From: Filimonas lacunae | GTDB taxonomy: Bacteria; Bacteroidota; Bacteroidia; Chitinophagales; Chitinophagaceae | Direction: 5' to 3' | Assembly (NCBI RefSeq): GCF_002355595.1 | Contig: NZ_AP017422.1 | Coordinates: 2,542,001-2,606,000, forward strand | DNA: 64,000 nucleotides | Shown here: positions 26,758-35,130 of the stretch, one piece after another | Numbering within the stretch: position 1 is the first letter of the stretch | Layout of the letters: each line of letters opens with the position of its first letter | The notes under the pieces: generated by a model | Databases searched by the model: none | Told to the model about the DNA's origin: nothing | The model's input: only the letters and a program-made list of their open reading frames with translations | Translations under genes and position numbers: made by a program

Positions 26758-27192
26758 TTAAATCTTTTTCACCACACGGGTGCGGGAAAATTGATCGTGC
26801 CAGATCTCGCCCCAGAAAATGCTGATGGCATCCAAGATAGGGATAGTACGTATGATAGATCTTACCAGTGCATCCGTGAAATTAACAGGCCTGTCCAGAT
26901 CAGTTCTGATTACTTTGGTGCGGGTAACCATTTTGCCCACTGTTTGGCCGGTTGCGCCTTCCATAATAGTATAGTAAGCGATAGCAATAACACTGCCAGC
27001 CAGCATACTGGGCCACATATCAAGAAAGCTGGTGGGAGAAGAGATACTGAATATGCCCAATAGAATCCAATCTATAAATCGTAAAACAACACCATCGATG
27101 AGTGCATTTACGAAGCGGGTACCTTTATCTACGCCATAGACAGATGTTTGCTCCTGATTAAAATCAGAAAGGATATCTTGTTGCTGTTGCAT
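26758..27192 (-). CDS. RDD-family membrane protein (short)
   Basis: 144 residues. RDD-type pattern: TRFVNALIDGVVLRFIDW in the first membrane helix, then IAYYTIMEGATGQTVGKMVTRTKVI and FTDALVRSIIRTIPILDAISIFWGE. Three or four membrane helices. RDD proteins are small membrane proteins of unknown role, some linked to ion transport. It follows a second RDD gene by 24 bases, so the two are co-transcribed and divergent from the SpoIIM-MoxR operon. Confidence 0.8.
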   Translation of the reverse strand: MQQQQDILSDFNQEQTSVYGVDKGTRFVNALIDGVVLRFIDWILLGIFSISSPTSFLDMWPSMLAGSVIAIAYYTIMEGATGQTVGKMVTRTKVIRTDLDRPVNFTDALVRSIIRTIPILDAISIFWGEIWHDQFSRTRVVKKI

Positions 27193-27216
27193 AAACTTTG
27201 TTTAACGTGTGTATGT

Positions 27217-27951
27217 TTAGGATTGATTAGATAAGTGGTTGTAGTCTCTTAGTAATGTTTCGAGGAAGTATATATTGTCTTCATACTCCTGTATATGCAG
27301 TGCGGTGCGTATGGTATCCGCTATGCGGTCAATACGTTGCAGGGAGGCCTTGCCTATACGATAGTTAACCAGGGCGGTTTTAATCGTGTTCATATCGCGG
27401 TCGCTCAATTGCAGGGCCGACTGATAGCGGGGTTGGTAGTTATCCGCTACTTCCTGGAATACGGTAGTGCTTAAGGAGCTGCTCAGGCTTGTTTTAATTA
27501 CCATAGTGCCGGCAGCCACATCGCCCAGGCGTTGATTTTTTTTAGTGGACAGGTAGCTTACCAGGTCTACAATGGTAAAAGGAAATGCGTAGGTGATCCA
27601 TCGGGTTAGCCAGCGTATAAAAAACTGGTGTAACTGGGGTTTGCCGCCGGTTTCACTGATGACTTTAATGCGGGCTACTTTTTTGCCTAATGTTTGCCCG
27701 TTCAAAAACACCTCGCATAACAGGCTATAGGTAAGTACAGGAATAAAAAGAAGTATTTGTAAAACGGTAAGACTGTCTTTGAAGGTTTCCCCTCTTTCTG
27801 AAGCATTAGATAAGGGAATAATAATAACGGCCAGTACATAAGCCCCCATAACAAAAAAATCAAACAGAAGGGCCCAAAAACGGTTCAATAACTCAGCGGT
27901 TTCAAATTCCAGCTCTATATTAAAAGCAGTTGGAACAGTTATTTTTTGCAT
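27217..27951 (-). CDS. RDD-family membrane protein (long)
   Basis: 244 residues. N-terminal half carries the RDD region: AELLNRFWALLFDFFVMGAY, LNGQTLGKKVARIKV and RWLTRWITYAFPFTIVDLV, with about four membrane helices. The C-terminal 80 residues are soluble and helical (YQSALQLSDRDMNTIKTALVNYR). This arrangement is typical of the RDD protein found beside SpoIIM in Bacteroidota. It is first in a two-gene unit and shares a 65-base divergent promoter region with the SpoIIM gene. Confidence 0.85.
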   Translation of the reverse strand: MQKITVPTAFNIELEFETAELLNRFWALLFDFFVMGAYVLAVIIIPLSNASERGETFKDSLTVLQILLFIPVLTYSLLCEVFLNGQTLGKKVARIKVISETGGKPQLHQFFIRWLTRWITYAFPFTIVDLVSYLSTKKNQRLGDVAAGTMVIKTSLSSSLSTTVFQEVADNYQPRYQSALQLSDRDMNTIKTALVNYRIGKASLQRIDRIADTIRTALHIQEYEDNIYFLETLLRDYNHLSNQS

Positions 27952-28016
27952 TTAGGGGAGTAGATATTGTTTTGTACGTAAAGTAATTATAATTTTCCAA
28001 ATCAAAACCCTCAAAC

Positions 28017-28958
28017 TTGAGAGAAGCGCAATTTATTAAAAAGAATAAAGACCGCTGGCAGGAGATGCAGAATAATCCCAGTAATCATCCTGATGAAACT
28101 GCCAACGAGTTTATTCAACTGGTAGAAGATTTGGGGTATAGTAAAACCTTTTACCCCTCCACCGGCGTTGTCAAATACCTGAACACAGAAGCCACCAAGC
28201 GCTATTTACATATATACGTGAATCAGAAGCATAGCTGGAAACGTGTGGTGCGTTTTTTCAAAACCGACCTGCCGTTGATAGTAGGCAAGCACCATAGCAT
28301 GTTGCTGATCTCTTTTATCCTGTTTTTATTGTTTGTATTGATCGGCTTTTTCTCGGCTAAAGGCGACGAGTCGTTTGTGCGAATGATTTTAGGAGATAGC
28401 TATGTGAATATGACGGAGCGTAATATAGAAAGCGGTCGTCCTTTTGGGGTATATGACCAGGGCAATGAACTGGTGTCATTTCTGGAGTTGTTTATGAACA
28501 ACGTATCAGTGGGGCTGCGTGCGTTTGGCGGCGGCCTGCTGCTGGGCATTCCTACTATATTCATGGTCGTGTACAATGGTATTATGGTGGGCGCGTTTGA
28601 GTATATGTTTTACAGCAAAGGGTTAATGGCGGATAGTTTGTTAACTATTATGATACATGGCACCATTGAATTAAGCACACTGGTAGTGGCGGCTACATCG
28701 GGCCTGGTACTGGCCAAAAGCTGGCTGTTTCCTGGTACGTTAAGCCGTAAACAGGCTTTTAAAACCGGTGCTAAAGAGGGAGTGATTATAGCTATGGCTA
28801 ACTTTCCGATGTTGTGTATTGCTGCATTTTTCGAAGGCTTTGTTACCAGGCATGCTGGTATGCCTATATGGCTGAAGCTATTGATAATAGGCGCTTCACT
28901 TACATTAATGCTGGGGTATTTTGTTGTATATCCTATAATATTAAGAAGAAGAAAATGA
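28017..28958 (+). CDS. Stage II sporulation protein M (SpoIIM)-like membrane protein, TTG start
   Basis: 313 residues if started at the TTG at 28017, which gives the family beginning MREAQFIKKNKDRW; no ATG gives it. About six membrane helices, the first at 94-114, with LRAFGGGLLLGIPTIFMVVYNGIMVGA and IHGTIELSTLVVAATSGL as typical. SpoIIM in Bacillus acts in septal peptidoglycan removal during engulfment; this organism is unlikely to sporulate, so here it probably has a general envelope role. The last base of its stop overlaps the next ATG (ATGA), so translation is coupled. Confidence 0.9.
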   Translation: MREAQFIKKNKDRWQEMQNNPSNHPDETANEFIQLVEDLGYSKTFYPSTGVVKYLNTEATKRYLHIYVNQKHSWKRVVRFFKTDLPLIVGKHHSMLLISFILFLLFVLIGFFSAKGDESFVRMILGDSYVNMTERNIESGRPFGVYDQGNELVSFLELFMNNVSVGLRAFGGGLLLGIPTIFMVVYNGIMVGAFEYMFYSKGLMADSLLTIMIHGTIELSTLVVAATSGLVLAKSWLFPGTLSRKQAFKTGAKEGVIIAMANFPMLCIAAFFEGFVTRHAGMPIWLKLLIIGASLTLMLGYFVVYPIILRRRK

Positions 28959-29806
28959 GGCATACCCTGGTGAGATTTGTATGGTTACTGGTTTGCCTGA
29001 TGGGGTCCCGTGCAATGGCACAGGACAGTGGTTCGCAGACAGTGGTGGATGAAGAGGTGGCGGCGCCAGCTGCTGAAGAAAAGCATATTTATGATTCTTC
29101 GGAGCGCTATTTTAACCAATGGTCGGTTGAATCGTGGAAGGCGAACCCATTGCTGTGGCCGGCCAATAACGCCGATAAGCAGGTGAAACAATGGCGTAGT
29201 GAGGAGGACTATTGGTATGTAAACAAGGCCCAGGACTTTAACCATTTTCTTGATTCGATGGTAAAGACCAATAAGAAGAAAAAGGTAAAAAGCAGGATTT
29301 CTCCCGATGAAGTAATAGACAGAACATTCCAGGTGCCAACAATAGCGGGTGGCAGTCTGACTTTTGCCATGGTGATTGTGATCGTTTTTGTGGTGTTGCT
29401 GGGGTATTTCATGTATGCTAATAAGATCGGCTTTTTTGCACCTAAGAATGCACTGGTAGAAGGCGAAGGTGCAGGGGAGGAGCAGGAAGACCTGTTCTCT
29501 ATCCAATTTAAAGAACGGCTGCAAAAAGCTTTGCAGGAAAGCAACTACAGGCTGGCCGTACGTATATGGTTTTTACAAACGTTGCGGAAATTAAGCGATA
29601 GCGACCTGATCAGGTATCAACCTGATTATACCAATATTGATTATTTACTACAGGTACAGTCCAATGCTCCGGGCGACCGTTCCCGGCTGTTTTCACTTGT
29701 TACCAGTCACTATGAATATGTGTGGTATGGTAAGTTTGAAGTGAGTAAGGAGTTGTATGAAAGAATCAGCCAGGATTTCATCACCCTTCAAAGCAAGATT
29801 GGTTAA
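28955..29806 (+). CDS. DUF4129-type envelope protein
   Basis: 283 residues from the ATG at 28955, overlapping the SpoIIM stop by 4 bases. Signal peptide (about 1-22, ending AMAQ), a long periplasmic region rich in Glu, Trp and Lys (WSVESWKANPLLWP), one membrane helix at about 136-154, then a cytosolic tail with ESNYRLAVRIWFLQTLRKL and DYTNIDYLL, the part recognised as DUF4129. These proteins nearly always accompany MoxR and DUF58 genes. Function unknown; assembly with the neighbouring complex is inferred. Confidence 0.8.
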   Translation: MRHTLVRFVWLLVCLMGSRAMAQDSGSQTVVDEEVAAPAAEEKHIYDSSERYFNQWSVESWKANPLLWPANNADKQVKQWRSEEDYWYVNKAQDFNHFLDSMVKTNKKKKVKSRISPDEVIDRTFQVPTIAGGSLTFAMVIVIVFVVLLGYFMYANKIGFFAPKNALVEGEGAGEEQEDLFSIQFKERLQKALQESNYRLAVRIWFLQTLRKLSDSDLIRYQPDYTNIDYLLQVQSNAPGDRSRLFSLVTSHYEYVWYGKFEVSKELYERISQDFITLQSKIG

Positions 29807-29810
29807 CGGT

Positions 29811-31046
29811 ATGAAGAAATTTATTCCTTTTATTGCAGGGGCTGTAGTGATAGTGCTGGTATTGGTGCTGATGCCTGCCCGTAAAAAGCAACCACAGTTT
29901 GATGGTAAGGTAACATTAAATGTGCGTGATAAAATTCCTTATGGCTGTTATGCTTCTTATCATCTATTACCCGATCTGTTTCCGGGTGTAAAGGTGGAGC
30001 TTAACCGTAACGAGCCGGGTAGCTGGAAAGAGGTGAGTCTGGACTCTTCGGGACAGGTGTTGCTGATTGTAACCAAATTCTTTGACCCTTCGGAAAGTGA
30101 TCTGGATTATTTAACTGCATTGGCGCAAAAGGGTAACTGTGTGCTGATTAGTGCGGTGGAAATGAGCTATGATGCCAAGAAGTTTTTTAAAGTACACGAG
30201 CAGTTCCTGGATGTGGACAAGGGGGATAAGGCTATTGCAGATGAACCTATGTTGAATGTTTCGCATCAGTTTGGGGTGAGCATGGACACTAACGTAGTGC
30301 ACGGCGCCAGCTGGTTTATTTATCCGGGGTTGAAATATGGGAATGAGTTCCAGGATATAGATACCAGCATTGCCCACGCCCTTGGTTATACTGCGAGTTT
30401 TCAGGTGAACCTGGTAGGTATTCATGCTTCCAAAGGCTCGATACTGCTGCACTCCACGCCGCTTACTTTTTCTAATTTTTTCCTGCTCTACGAAAGTAAT
30501 TACAGGTATCTGCAGCAGTTGGTGTCGTTAGCTCCGTTTAAACCTACACGTATAGTGTGGGATGAATATTTTTTAAACAATGTGCAAAAGGATAGCCACA
30601 ACAATGGTGGCAACCTGTTAGGCGTGCTGTTGAGTTATGAAAACTTCCGCTGGGCCTTTTGGATGGCAATTATAGTGATAGGCTTGTACCTGGTAACGGG
30701 TATACAACGCCGGCAGCGCATGATTCCTCAAATGGCCAAACCGGTGAATGAATCGCTGGAGTTTGTATCGGTGATAGGTAAGTTGTATTACGAGAAGGGC
30801 GACCATGCCAACCTGGGTTTAAAGCTGGCGCAGTTTTTCCTGGAGCATGTACGCACCAAATATCACCTTGATACGCAGTATGTGAACAGCTCCTTTGCGG
30901 TGCACCTGGCTGCTAAAGCAGGCATTACTCCTGAAATGGCCGGACAACTGGTAGATTATATTACAGAAGCCCAGATGGGGTCTATAACAGCAGACCGGTT
31001 AGCATCTTTTTACGGGCTATTAGATACATTTTATAAAACAACCTGA
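29811..31046 (+). CDS. DUF4350-domain membrane protein
   Basis: 411 residues from the ATG at 29811; an upstream in-frame start would overlap the preceding gene. N-terminal membrane helix (FIPFIAGAVVIVLVLVL), an extracytoplasmic domain with YGCYASYHLLPDLF and DPSESDLDYLTALAQKGNCVLISA, and a second helix (AFWMAIIVIGLYLVTGI) near residues 280-300, then a cytosolic tail. The domain resembles a glutamine-amidotransferase-like DUF4350 fold. It sits between DUF4129 and MoxR, the usual order. Confidence 0.8.
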   Translation: MKKFIPFIAGAVVIVLVLVLMPARKKQPQFDGKVTLNVRDKIPYGCYASYHLLPDLFPGVKVELNRNEPGSWKEVSLDSSGQVLLIVTKFFDPSESDLDYLTALAQKGNCVLISAVEMSYDAKKFFKVHEQFLDVDKGDKAIADEPMLNVSHQFGVSMDTNVVHGASWFIYPGLKYGNEFQDIDTSIAHALGYTASFQVNLVGIHASKGSILLHSTPLTFSNFFLLYESNYRYLQQLVSLAPFKPTRIVWDEYFLNNVQKDSHNNGGNLLGVLLSYENFRWAFWMAIIVIGLYLVTGIQRRQRMIPQMAKPVNESLEFVSVIGKLYYEKGDHANLGLKLAQFFLEHVRTKYHLDTQYVNSSFAVHLAAKAGITPEMAGQLVDYITEAQMGSITADRLASFYGLLDTFYKTT

Positions 31047-31048
31047 TT

Positions 31049-32026
31049 ATGGAAGATATTTTATTTGAACAAAGGCTGAATTTAAGCGAATTAAGCGCCG
31101 GCGTACAAAGGCTACAGCAGGAGATTAAGAAGGTGATAGTGGGGCAGGATGAAATGGTGCAGCTGCTGATCACCGCTATTTTATCAGACGGGCATGTGCT
31201 GATTGAAGGCGTGCCGGGCGTAGCCAAAACACTGGCAGCAAAGCTGGTGGCCAGAAGTATCCAGGTGGGTTTTAGCCGTATACAGTTTACGCCCGATCTG
31301 ATGCCGAGCGATGTGCTGGGCACCAATATATTCAATCCCGGCAGCGGACGCTTTGAGTTTAAACAAGGCCCCATCTTTGGCCAGGTAGTGCTGATTGATG
31401 AGGTGAACCGTGCCCCTGCAAAAACGCAATCGGCTTTGTTTGAGGTAATGGAAGAAAGGCAGGTGACTATAGATGGGGTAACGCATAAAATGCTGCATCC
31501 TTTTATGGTGCTGGCTACACAAAATCCCATTGAGCAGGAAGGTACCTACCGCCTGCCCGAAGCACAGTTAGACCGCTTTTTATTTAAGATAAAAGTACCG
31601 TATCCGTCAGAAGCGGAAGAGATCATCATTTTACAACGTTTCCAGCAGATGGATAACGAAGAAAAGGTACAGAGTGTGCAACCTGTTATCAGCGGTGACG
31701 ATGTGTTAAAGCTGCGTGCTTTAACCCGACAGGTAATTGCCGATGAAAAGCTGTTGTCGTTCATTGCTAAAATAGTAGTAGCCACCCGTAACGATAAGGC
31801 GGTATATCTGGGCGCATCGCCCCGTGCTTCGCTGGCATTGCTGAATGCAGCCAGGGCTACCGCGGCTATCCTGGGACGCGACTTTATTACTCCGGAAGAT
31901 ATAGTGTATGTATCCAAACCTGTATTAAGGCATCGCCTGGTGTTAACACCGGAAAAAGAAATGGAAGGTGTTACGGAAGATGAGGTGATACAAAGGATTG
32001 TTCATTCGATAGAGATTCCGCGTTAA
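31049..32026 (+). CDS. MoxR-family AAA+ ATPase
   Basis: 325 residues. Walker A GVPGVAKT at 54-61, Walker B VVLIDEVNRAPAKTQSALFEVMEER, sensor LATQNPIEQEGTYRLPEAQLDRF, and the C-terminal lid. MoxR ATPases act as chaperones that load or activate a partner, usually a DUF58 or vWA protein encoded next to them. The DUF58 gene follows 2 bases after the stop, which fits such a partnership. Confidence 0.95.
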   Translation: MEDILFEQRLNLSELSAGVQRLQQEIKKVIVGQDEMVQLLITAILSDGHVLIEGVPGVAKTLAAKLVARSIQVGFSRIQFTPDLMPSDVLGTNIFNPGSGRFEFKQGPIFGQVVLIDEVNRAPAKTQSALFEVMEERQVTIDGVTHKMLHPFMVLATQNPIEQEGTYRLPEAQLDRFLFKIKVPYPSEAEEIIILQRFQQMDNEEKVQSVQPVISGDDVLKLRALTRQVIADEKLLSFIAKIVVATRNDKAVYLGASPRASLALLNAARATAAILGRDFITPEDIVYVSKPVLRHRLVLTPEKEMEGVTEDEVIQRIVHSIEIPR

Positions 32027-32028
32027 TT

Positions 32029-33366
32029 ATGAAAAAACTGCTGTACCGCATTTCCTTTTATTTCACCCGCCTTTTTTATATCGTCTGTGGTGTAATTGTG
32101 TGCCTGTTCATCCTGGCTTTCTTTTTTCCGAAGCTGCAACAGGTGGGTAGTATAGCGGCTTTATGTGTAGGTATTACCGTGTTGCTGGATCTGGTGATTG
32201 TGTATTCTAAAAAACAACCGGTAACGGTGAACCGGTTATGTGCCGAACGGTTTAGCAATGGTGATGAAAACAAGGTGGTGCTGGAAATAAACAACCACTT
32301 GCCTTATAAGGTAACGTTAGAAATTATTGACGAGCTGCCTTTTCAATTTCAGCTACGTAACTGGAAGCGAAGGGGAGTAGCAGAAACAGGCATCTCGGCT
32401 ATTGAGTATACACTCAAGCCTTTGGAAAGAGGGGTATATACATTTGGCATCGTGAACGTGTTTGTAACAGGCGTGCTGCGTATGGTGGTGCGCCATATCA
32501 GAACCGGGGAGGAGAAAGAGGCGGCAACCTATCCTTCTTATATGCAAATGCGTCGCTTTCAACTGATGGCGGCTACCAACCAGTTACAGGAAGCAGGTTC
32601 GCGGCAAATGCGTAAGCTGGGTAACAGCTTAGAGTTTGAGCAGATACGGGAATACGTGCTGGGCGATGATTACCGCACTATTAACTGGAAGGCTTCGGCA
32701 CGCAAGAATGCCATAATGGTGAACAACTTTATGGATGAGCGCAGCCAGCAGGTGATTTGTGTTATTGACAAGGGCCGTACCATGAAAATGCCTTTTGAAG
32801 GTATGAGCCTGCTGGACTATGCTATTAATGCTTCGCTGGTGTTAAGCAATGTAGTATTGCATAAGCAGGATAAAGCAGGCCTGTTAACGTTCGGCAGTAC
32901 GGTTGATCAATATATAGCCCCCGATAAAAAAGCCACGCAACTGGGCTATATATTAGAAGCGCTGTACCGTCAGGAAACCAATTTTATGGACAGCGATTTT
33001 GAAGCGCTGTATTCCACTATACGATACCGGGTAAAGCAACGAAGCTTGTTGCTTTTGTTTACCAATTTTGAAAGTATGTATGGTATGGAAAGGCAATTAC
33101 CTTATTTAAAAAAGCTATCTACCAACCATCCTTTACTAGTGATATTTTTTGAAAACACCGAGCTGGGCGAGTTGATCAACCAACGGGCCCAAAACCTGGA
33201 GGAGATTTACCAGCAAACCATTGCCAGCAAGTTTGCTTTTGAAAAAAGACAAATGGTGCGCGAGTTAAATAAACACGGTATTATGGCTATGCTCACCACT
33301 CCGCAAAAACTCACCGTAAATGCGTTGAACAAGTATTTTGAACTGAAGGCACGGCAGGTGATGTAG
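32029..33366 (+). CDS. DUF58-domain membrane protein, MoxR partner
   Basis: 445 residues. Two N-terminal membrane helices (about 10-60), a beta-rich domain, then the DUF58 signature LGDDYRTINWKASARKNAIMVN (about 216-236) and a vWA-like fold with VICVIDKGRTMKMPFEGMSLLDYAI. Lacks a full MIDAS DxSxS: the strand reads DKGRT, with Gly and Arg in the normal Ser positions. It ends the operon SpoIIM to DUF58 and is probably the client of the MoxR ATPase. Confidence 0.88.
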   Translation: MKKLLYRISFYFTRLFYIVCGVIVCLFILAFFFPKLQQVGSIAALCVGITVLLDLVIVYSKKQPVTVNRLCAERFSNGDENKVVLEINNHLPYKVTLEIIDELPFQFQLRNWKRRGVAETGISAIEYTLKPLERGVYTFGIVNVFVTGVLRMVVRHIRTGEEKEAATYPSYMQMRRFQLMAATNQLQEAGSRQMRKLGNSLEFEQIREYVLGDDYRTINWKASARKNAIMVNNFMDERSQQVICVIDKGRTMKMPFEGMSLLDYAINASLVLSNVVLHKQDKAGLLTFGSTVDQYIAPDKKATQLGYILEALYRQETNFMDSDFEALYSTIRYRVKQRSLLLLFTNFESMYGMERQLPYLKKLSTNHPLLVIFFENTELGELINQRAQNLEEIYQQTIASKFAFEKRQMVRELNKHGIMAMLTTPQKLTVNALNKYFELKARQVM

Positions 33367-33367
33367 A

Positions 33368-33399
33368 TACTACTACAGTAGTGTAGTACCCGCTACTAC
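33368..33399. repeat. Alternating inverted repeats after the DUF58 stop
   Basis: TACTAC (33368-33373), GTAGTA (33383-33388) and TACTAC (33394-33399): the middle element can pair with either outer one, giving two mutually exclusive 6-bp hairpins. Weak stems without a T run. Confidence 0.35.
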
Positions 33400-33523
33400 A
33401 AGCATGTTTAATGTGAGTGCTGTATTGTGCCGTTTTAAAGTGATTTTGATGGAATATTGTGCGTTTTTGCCTGTAAAAGCCACTTATTCAAGGGTTTTTG
33501 GTCAAAATAACTTATAATTCATG

Positions 33524-33553
33524 TTGGTTTCCCCTTTATCTGGTTTACTTTTG
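33524..33553 (+). promoter_or_regulatory. Bacteroidota promoter of the NDH-2-like gene
   Basis: TTG (33524-33526), 19-base spacer, TACTTTTG (33546-33553). It supports the ATG at 33581 and excludes an upstream frame opening at 33521. Confidence 0.65.
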
Positions 33554-33580
33554 CGCCCTGAAAAAAACAGGAAGTATTGT

Positions 33581-34855
33581 ATGAGAATGGTAATTATAGG
33601 GGGTGGGTTTGCTGGTTTACAGTTGGCCCGTCGTCTGAATAACAAAGAGGGCGTAGAGGTTTTACTGATTGACAGATTTAATTATCACCAGTTTCAACCC
33701 TTATTCTATCAGGTAGCTACCGGCGGTTTAGATGCCAGTAACATATCCTTCCCCTTGCGCAAAGTATTTCATAACAGCAAGAACGTACGTATCAGGCTGG
33801 CTGAAGTAAAAAACATTAGTCCCAACACCAACACTGTTCACACAGACATCGGTGATTTTGAGTACGACACACTGGTAGTGGCAACGGGCGCAGGCACCAA
33901 CTTCTTTGGTAATTCCAACCTGGAGAAGCATGCGTATCCGATGAAATCTACCACCGAAGCGCTGCAATTACGCCACCATCTCATTCATAACTTCGAAGAC
34001 GCATTAAACGCTACGCCTGATGAGTTACAGCAGATCTTAAACATTGTGGTAGTGGGCGCGGGCCCAACCGGTGTGGAAGTGAGCGGTACCCTGGCGGAGA
34101 TGAAGAATGATATTTTACCTAAAGACTATCCTGAAATAGACTTTAGCAAAATGCAGATATTCCTGCTGGAAGGCTCGAACCACACGTTGCTGAACATGAG
34201 CGACAAAAGTAAAGAGCAAAGTCAGCGCTACCTGGAGCAACTGGGTGTGAACGTGCAACTGAACACCATTGTAAAAGACTACGATGGCAGTCACGTAACC
34301 TTAACCAATGGCGAAAGAATTTCTACCAGAACGGTGATCTGGGCTGCCGGTATTAAAGGTAATGTGCCTATGGGCATTGATCCTGACCTGGTGGTAAGAG
34401 GTAACCGTATTAAGGTAGACAGACAGAACAAGGTGCTGGGCTACTACAATGTGTACGCTATTGGTGATATCGCTTCTATGGAAACGCCTAAGTACCCTAA
34501 CGGGCATCCACAATTAGCCAACGTAGCTATCAACCAGGGTAAAACACTGGCCACCAACATTCTCAACCGTGTTAAAAACCCTAACGCGCCATTAATTGAC
34601 TTTGAATACAAAGACAAGGGCAATATGGCTACTGTAGGCCGTAACAAAGCGGTAGTTGATTTACCAAAACCCAAAATTCACTTCGGCGGCTTCTTTGCCT
34701 GGCTGGTGTGGATGGGCTTGCACTTAGTATTGATTTTAGGTGTGAAAAACCGGATGCAGATTTTCCTGAACTGGATTTACAAGTATTTTACTTTTGACCA
34801 GAGCTTACGATTACTGTTCCAGGATTTTTATAAGAATAGAAAAGCGGGGAATTAA
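33581..34855 (+). CDS. NAD(P)/FAD-dependent oxidoreductase, type II NADH dehydrogenase-like
   Basis: 424 residues. FAD motif IIGGGFAGLQLARRL at the N-terminus, NAD-binding GAGPTGVEVSGTLAEM in the middle, and YAIGDIASM; AAGIKGNVP and VAINQGKTLATNIL are typical of NDH-2. The C-terminal 70 residues have a hydrophobic segment (GGFFAWLVWMGLHLVLILGV) and amphipathic helices for membrane attachment. It passes electrons from NADH to quinone without pumping protons. The promoter sits 28 bases upstream and the stop codon lies inside the loop of the terminator hairpin. Confidence 0.93.
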   Translation: MRMVIIGGGFAGLQLARRLNNKEGVEVLLIDRFNYHQFQPLFYQVATGGLDASNISFPLRKVFHNSKNVRIRLAEVKNISPNTNTVHTDIGDFEYDTLVVATGAGTNFFGNSNLEKHAYPMKSTTEALQLRHHLIHNFEDALNATPDELQQILNIVVVGAGPTGVEVSGTLAEMKNDILPKDYPEIDFSKMQIFLLEGSNHTLLNMSDKSKEQSQRYLEQLGVNVQLNTIVKDYDGSHVTLTNGERISTRTVIWAAGIKGNVPMGIDPDLVVRGNRIKVDRQNKVLGYYNVYAIGDIASMETPKYPNGHPQLANVAINQGKTLATNILNRVKNPNAPLIDFEYKDKGNMATVGRNKAVVDLPKPKIHFGGFFAWLVWMGLHLVLILGVKNRMQIFLNWIYKYFTFDQSLRLLFQDFYKNRKAGN

Positions 34856-34870
34856 CTCCCCGCTTTTTTT
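34840..34870 (+). terminator. Terminator with the stop codon in its loop
   Basis: Perfect 11-bp stem AAAAGCGGGGA / TCCCCGCTTTT, loop ATTAAC containing the TAA stop of the NADH dehydrogenase gene, then a T run of eight. Confidence 0.92.
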
Positions 34871-35130
34871 ATGCATATGTGGAGTTTGTTGCTACTATTG
34901 GGGCGATAAAGAATTGAAAATGTAGGGGTTAATGTTATTGTAGTACACGCTGTAACGTGGCATAGTTTTTTACTATATATGCACAAGTCCGTCATTTGAT
35001 TCTTCTGAGAATTTTGCCACTAACCGGTCCTTAGTGATGGGTAGGTAAAAAAACAAAGATGATACCCGGGCAAAAGGTGTGTCCTCCACAGGGTACACCT
35101 TTCTTTTAACATCAACCCCCAGGATGTGCT
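34871..35130 (+). other. Leader region upstream of the REC-PAS kinase
   Basis: 260 bases without a convincing gene. It begins at the end of the NDH-2 terminator and contains a second terminator-like hairpin just before the next ATG. A 12-codon reading frame at 34871 is too short to call. Promoter elements could not be placed with confidence. Confidence 0.4.
35073..35108 (+). terminator. Terminator-like hairpin 23 bases before the 35131 ATG
   Basis: Stem AAAGGTGT / ACACCTTT with an internal CCT / AGG stem and a following CTTTTAAC. As no gene lies between it and the previous terminator, it would be an attenuator or the 3' end of a short RNA. Confidence 0.5.

Noticed and set aside
28814-28954. 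N-terminal extension of the DUF4129 protein
   Set aside because: It runs inside the SpoIIM coding sequence; the ATG at 28955 gives a proper signal peptide.
34871-34909. Twelve-residue reading frame with five Leu in a row, like a leader peptide
   Set aside because: It begins at the tail of a strong terminator, has no visible ribosome site and lies 160 bases before the next hairpin, so it does not fit classical attenuation.
34959-34975. TGGCATAGTTTTTTAC as a sigma-54 promoter
   Set aside because: The -12 GC is missing; only the -24 half agrees.
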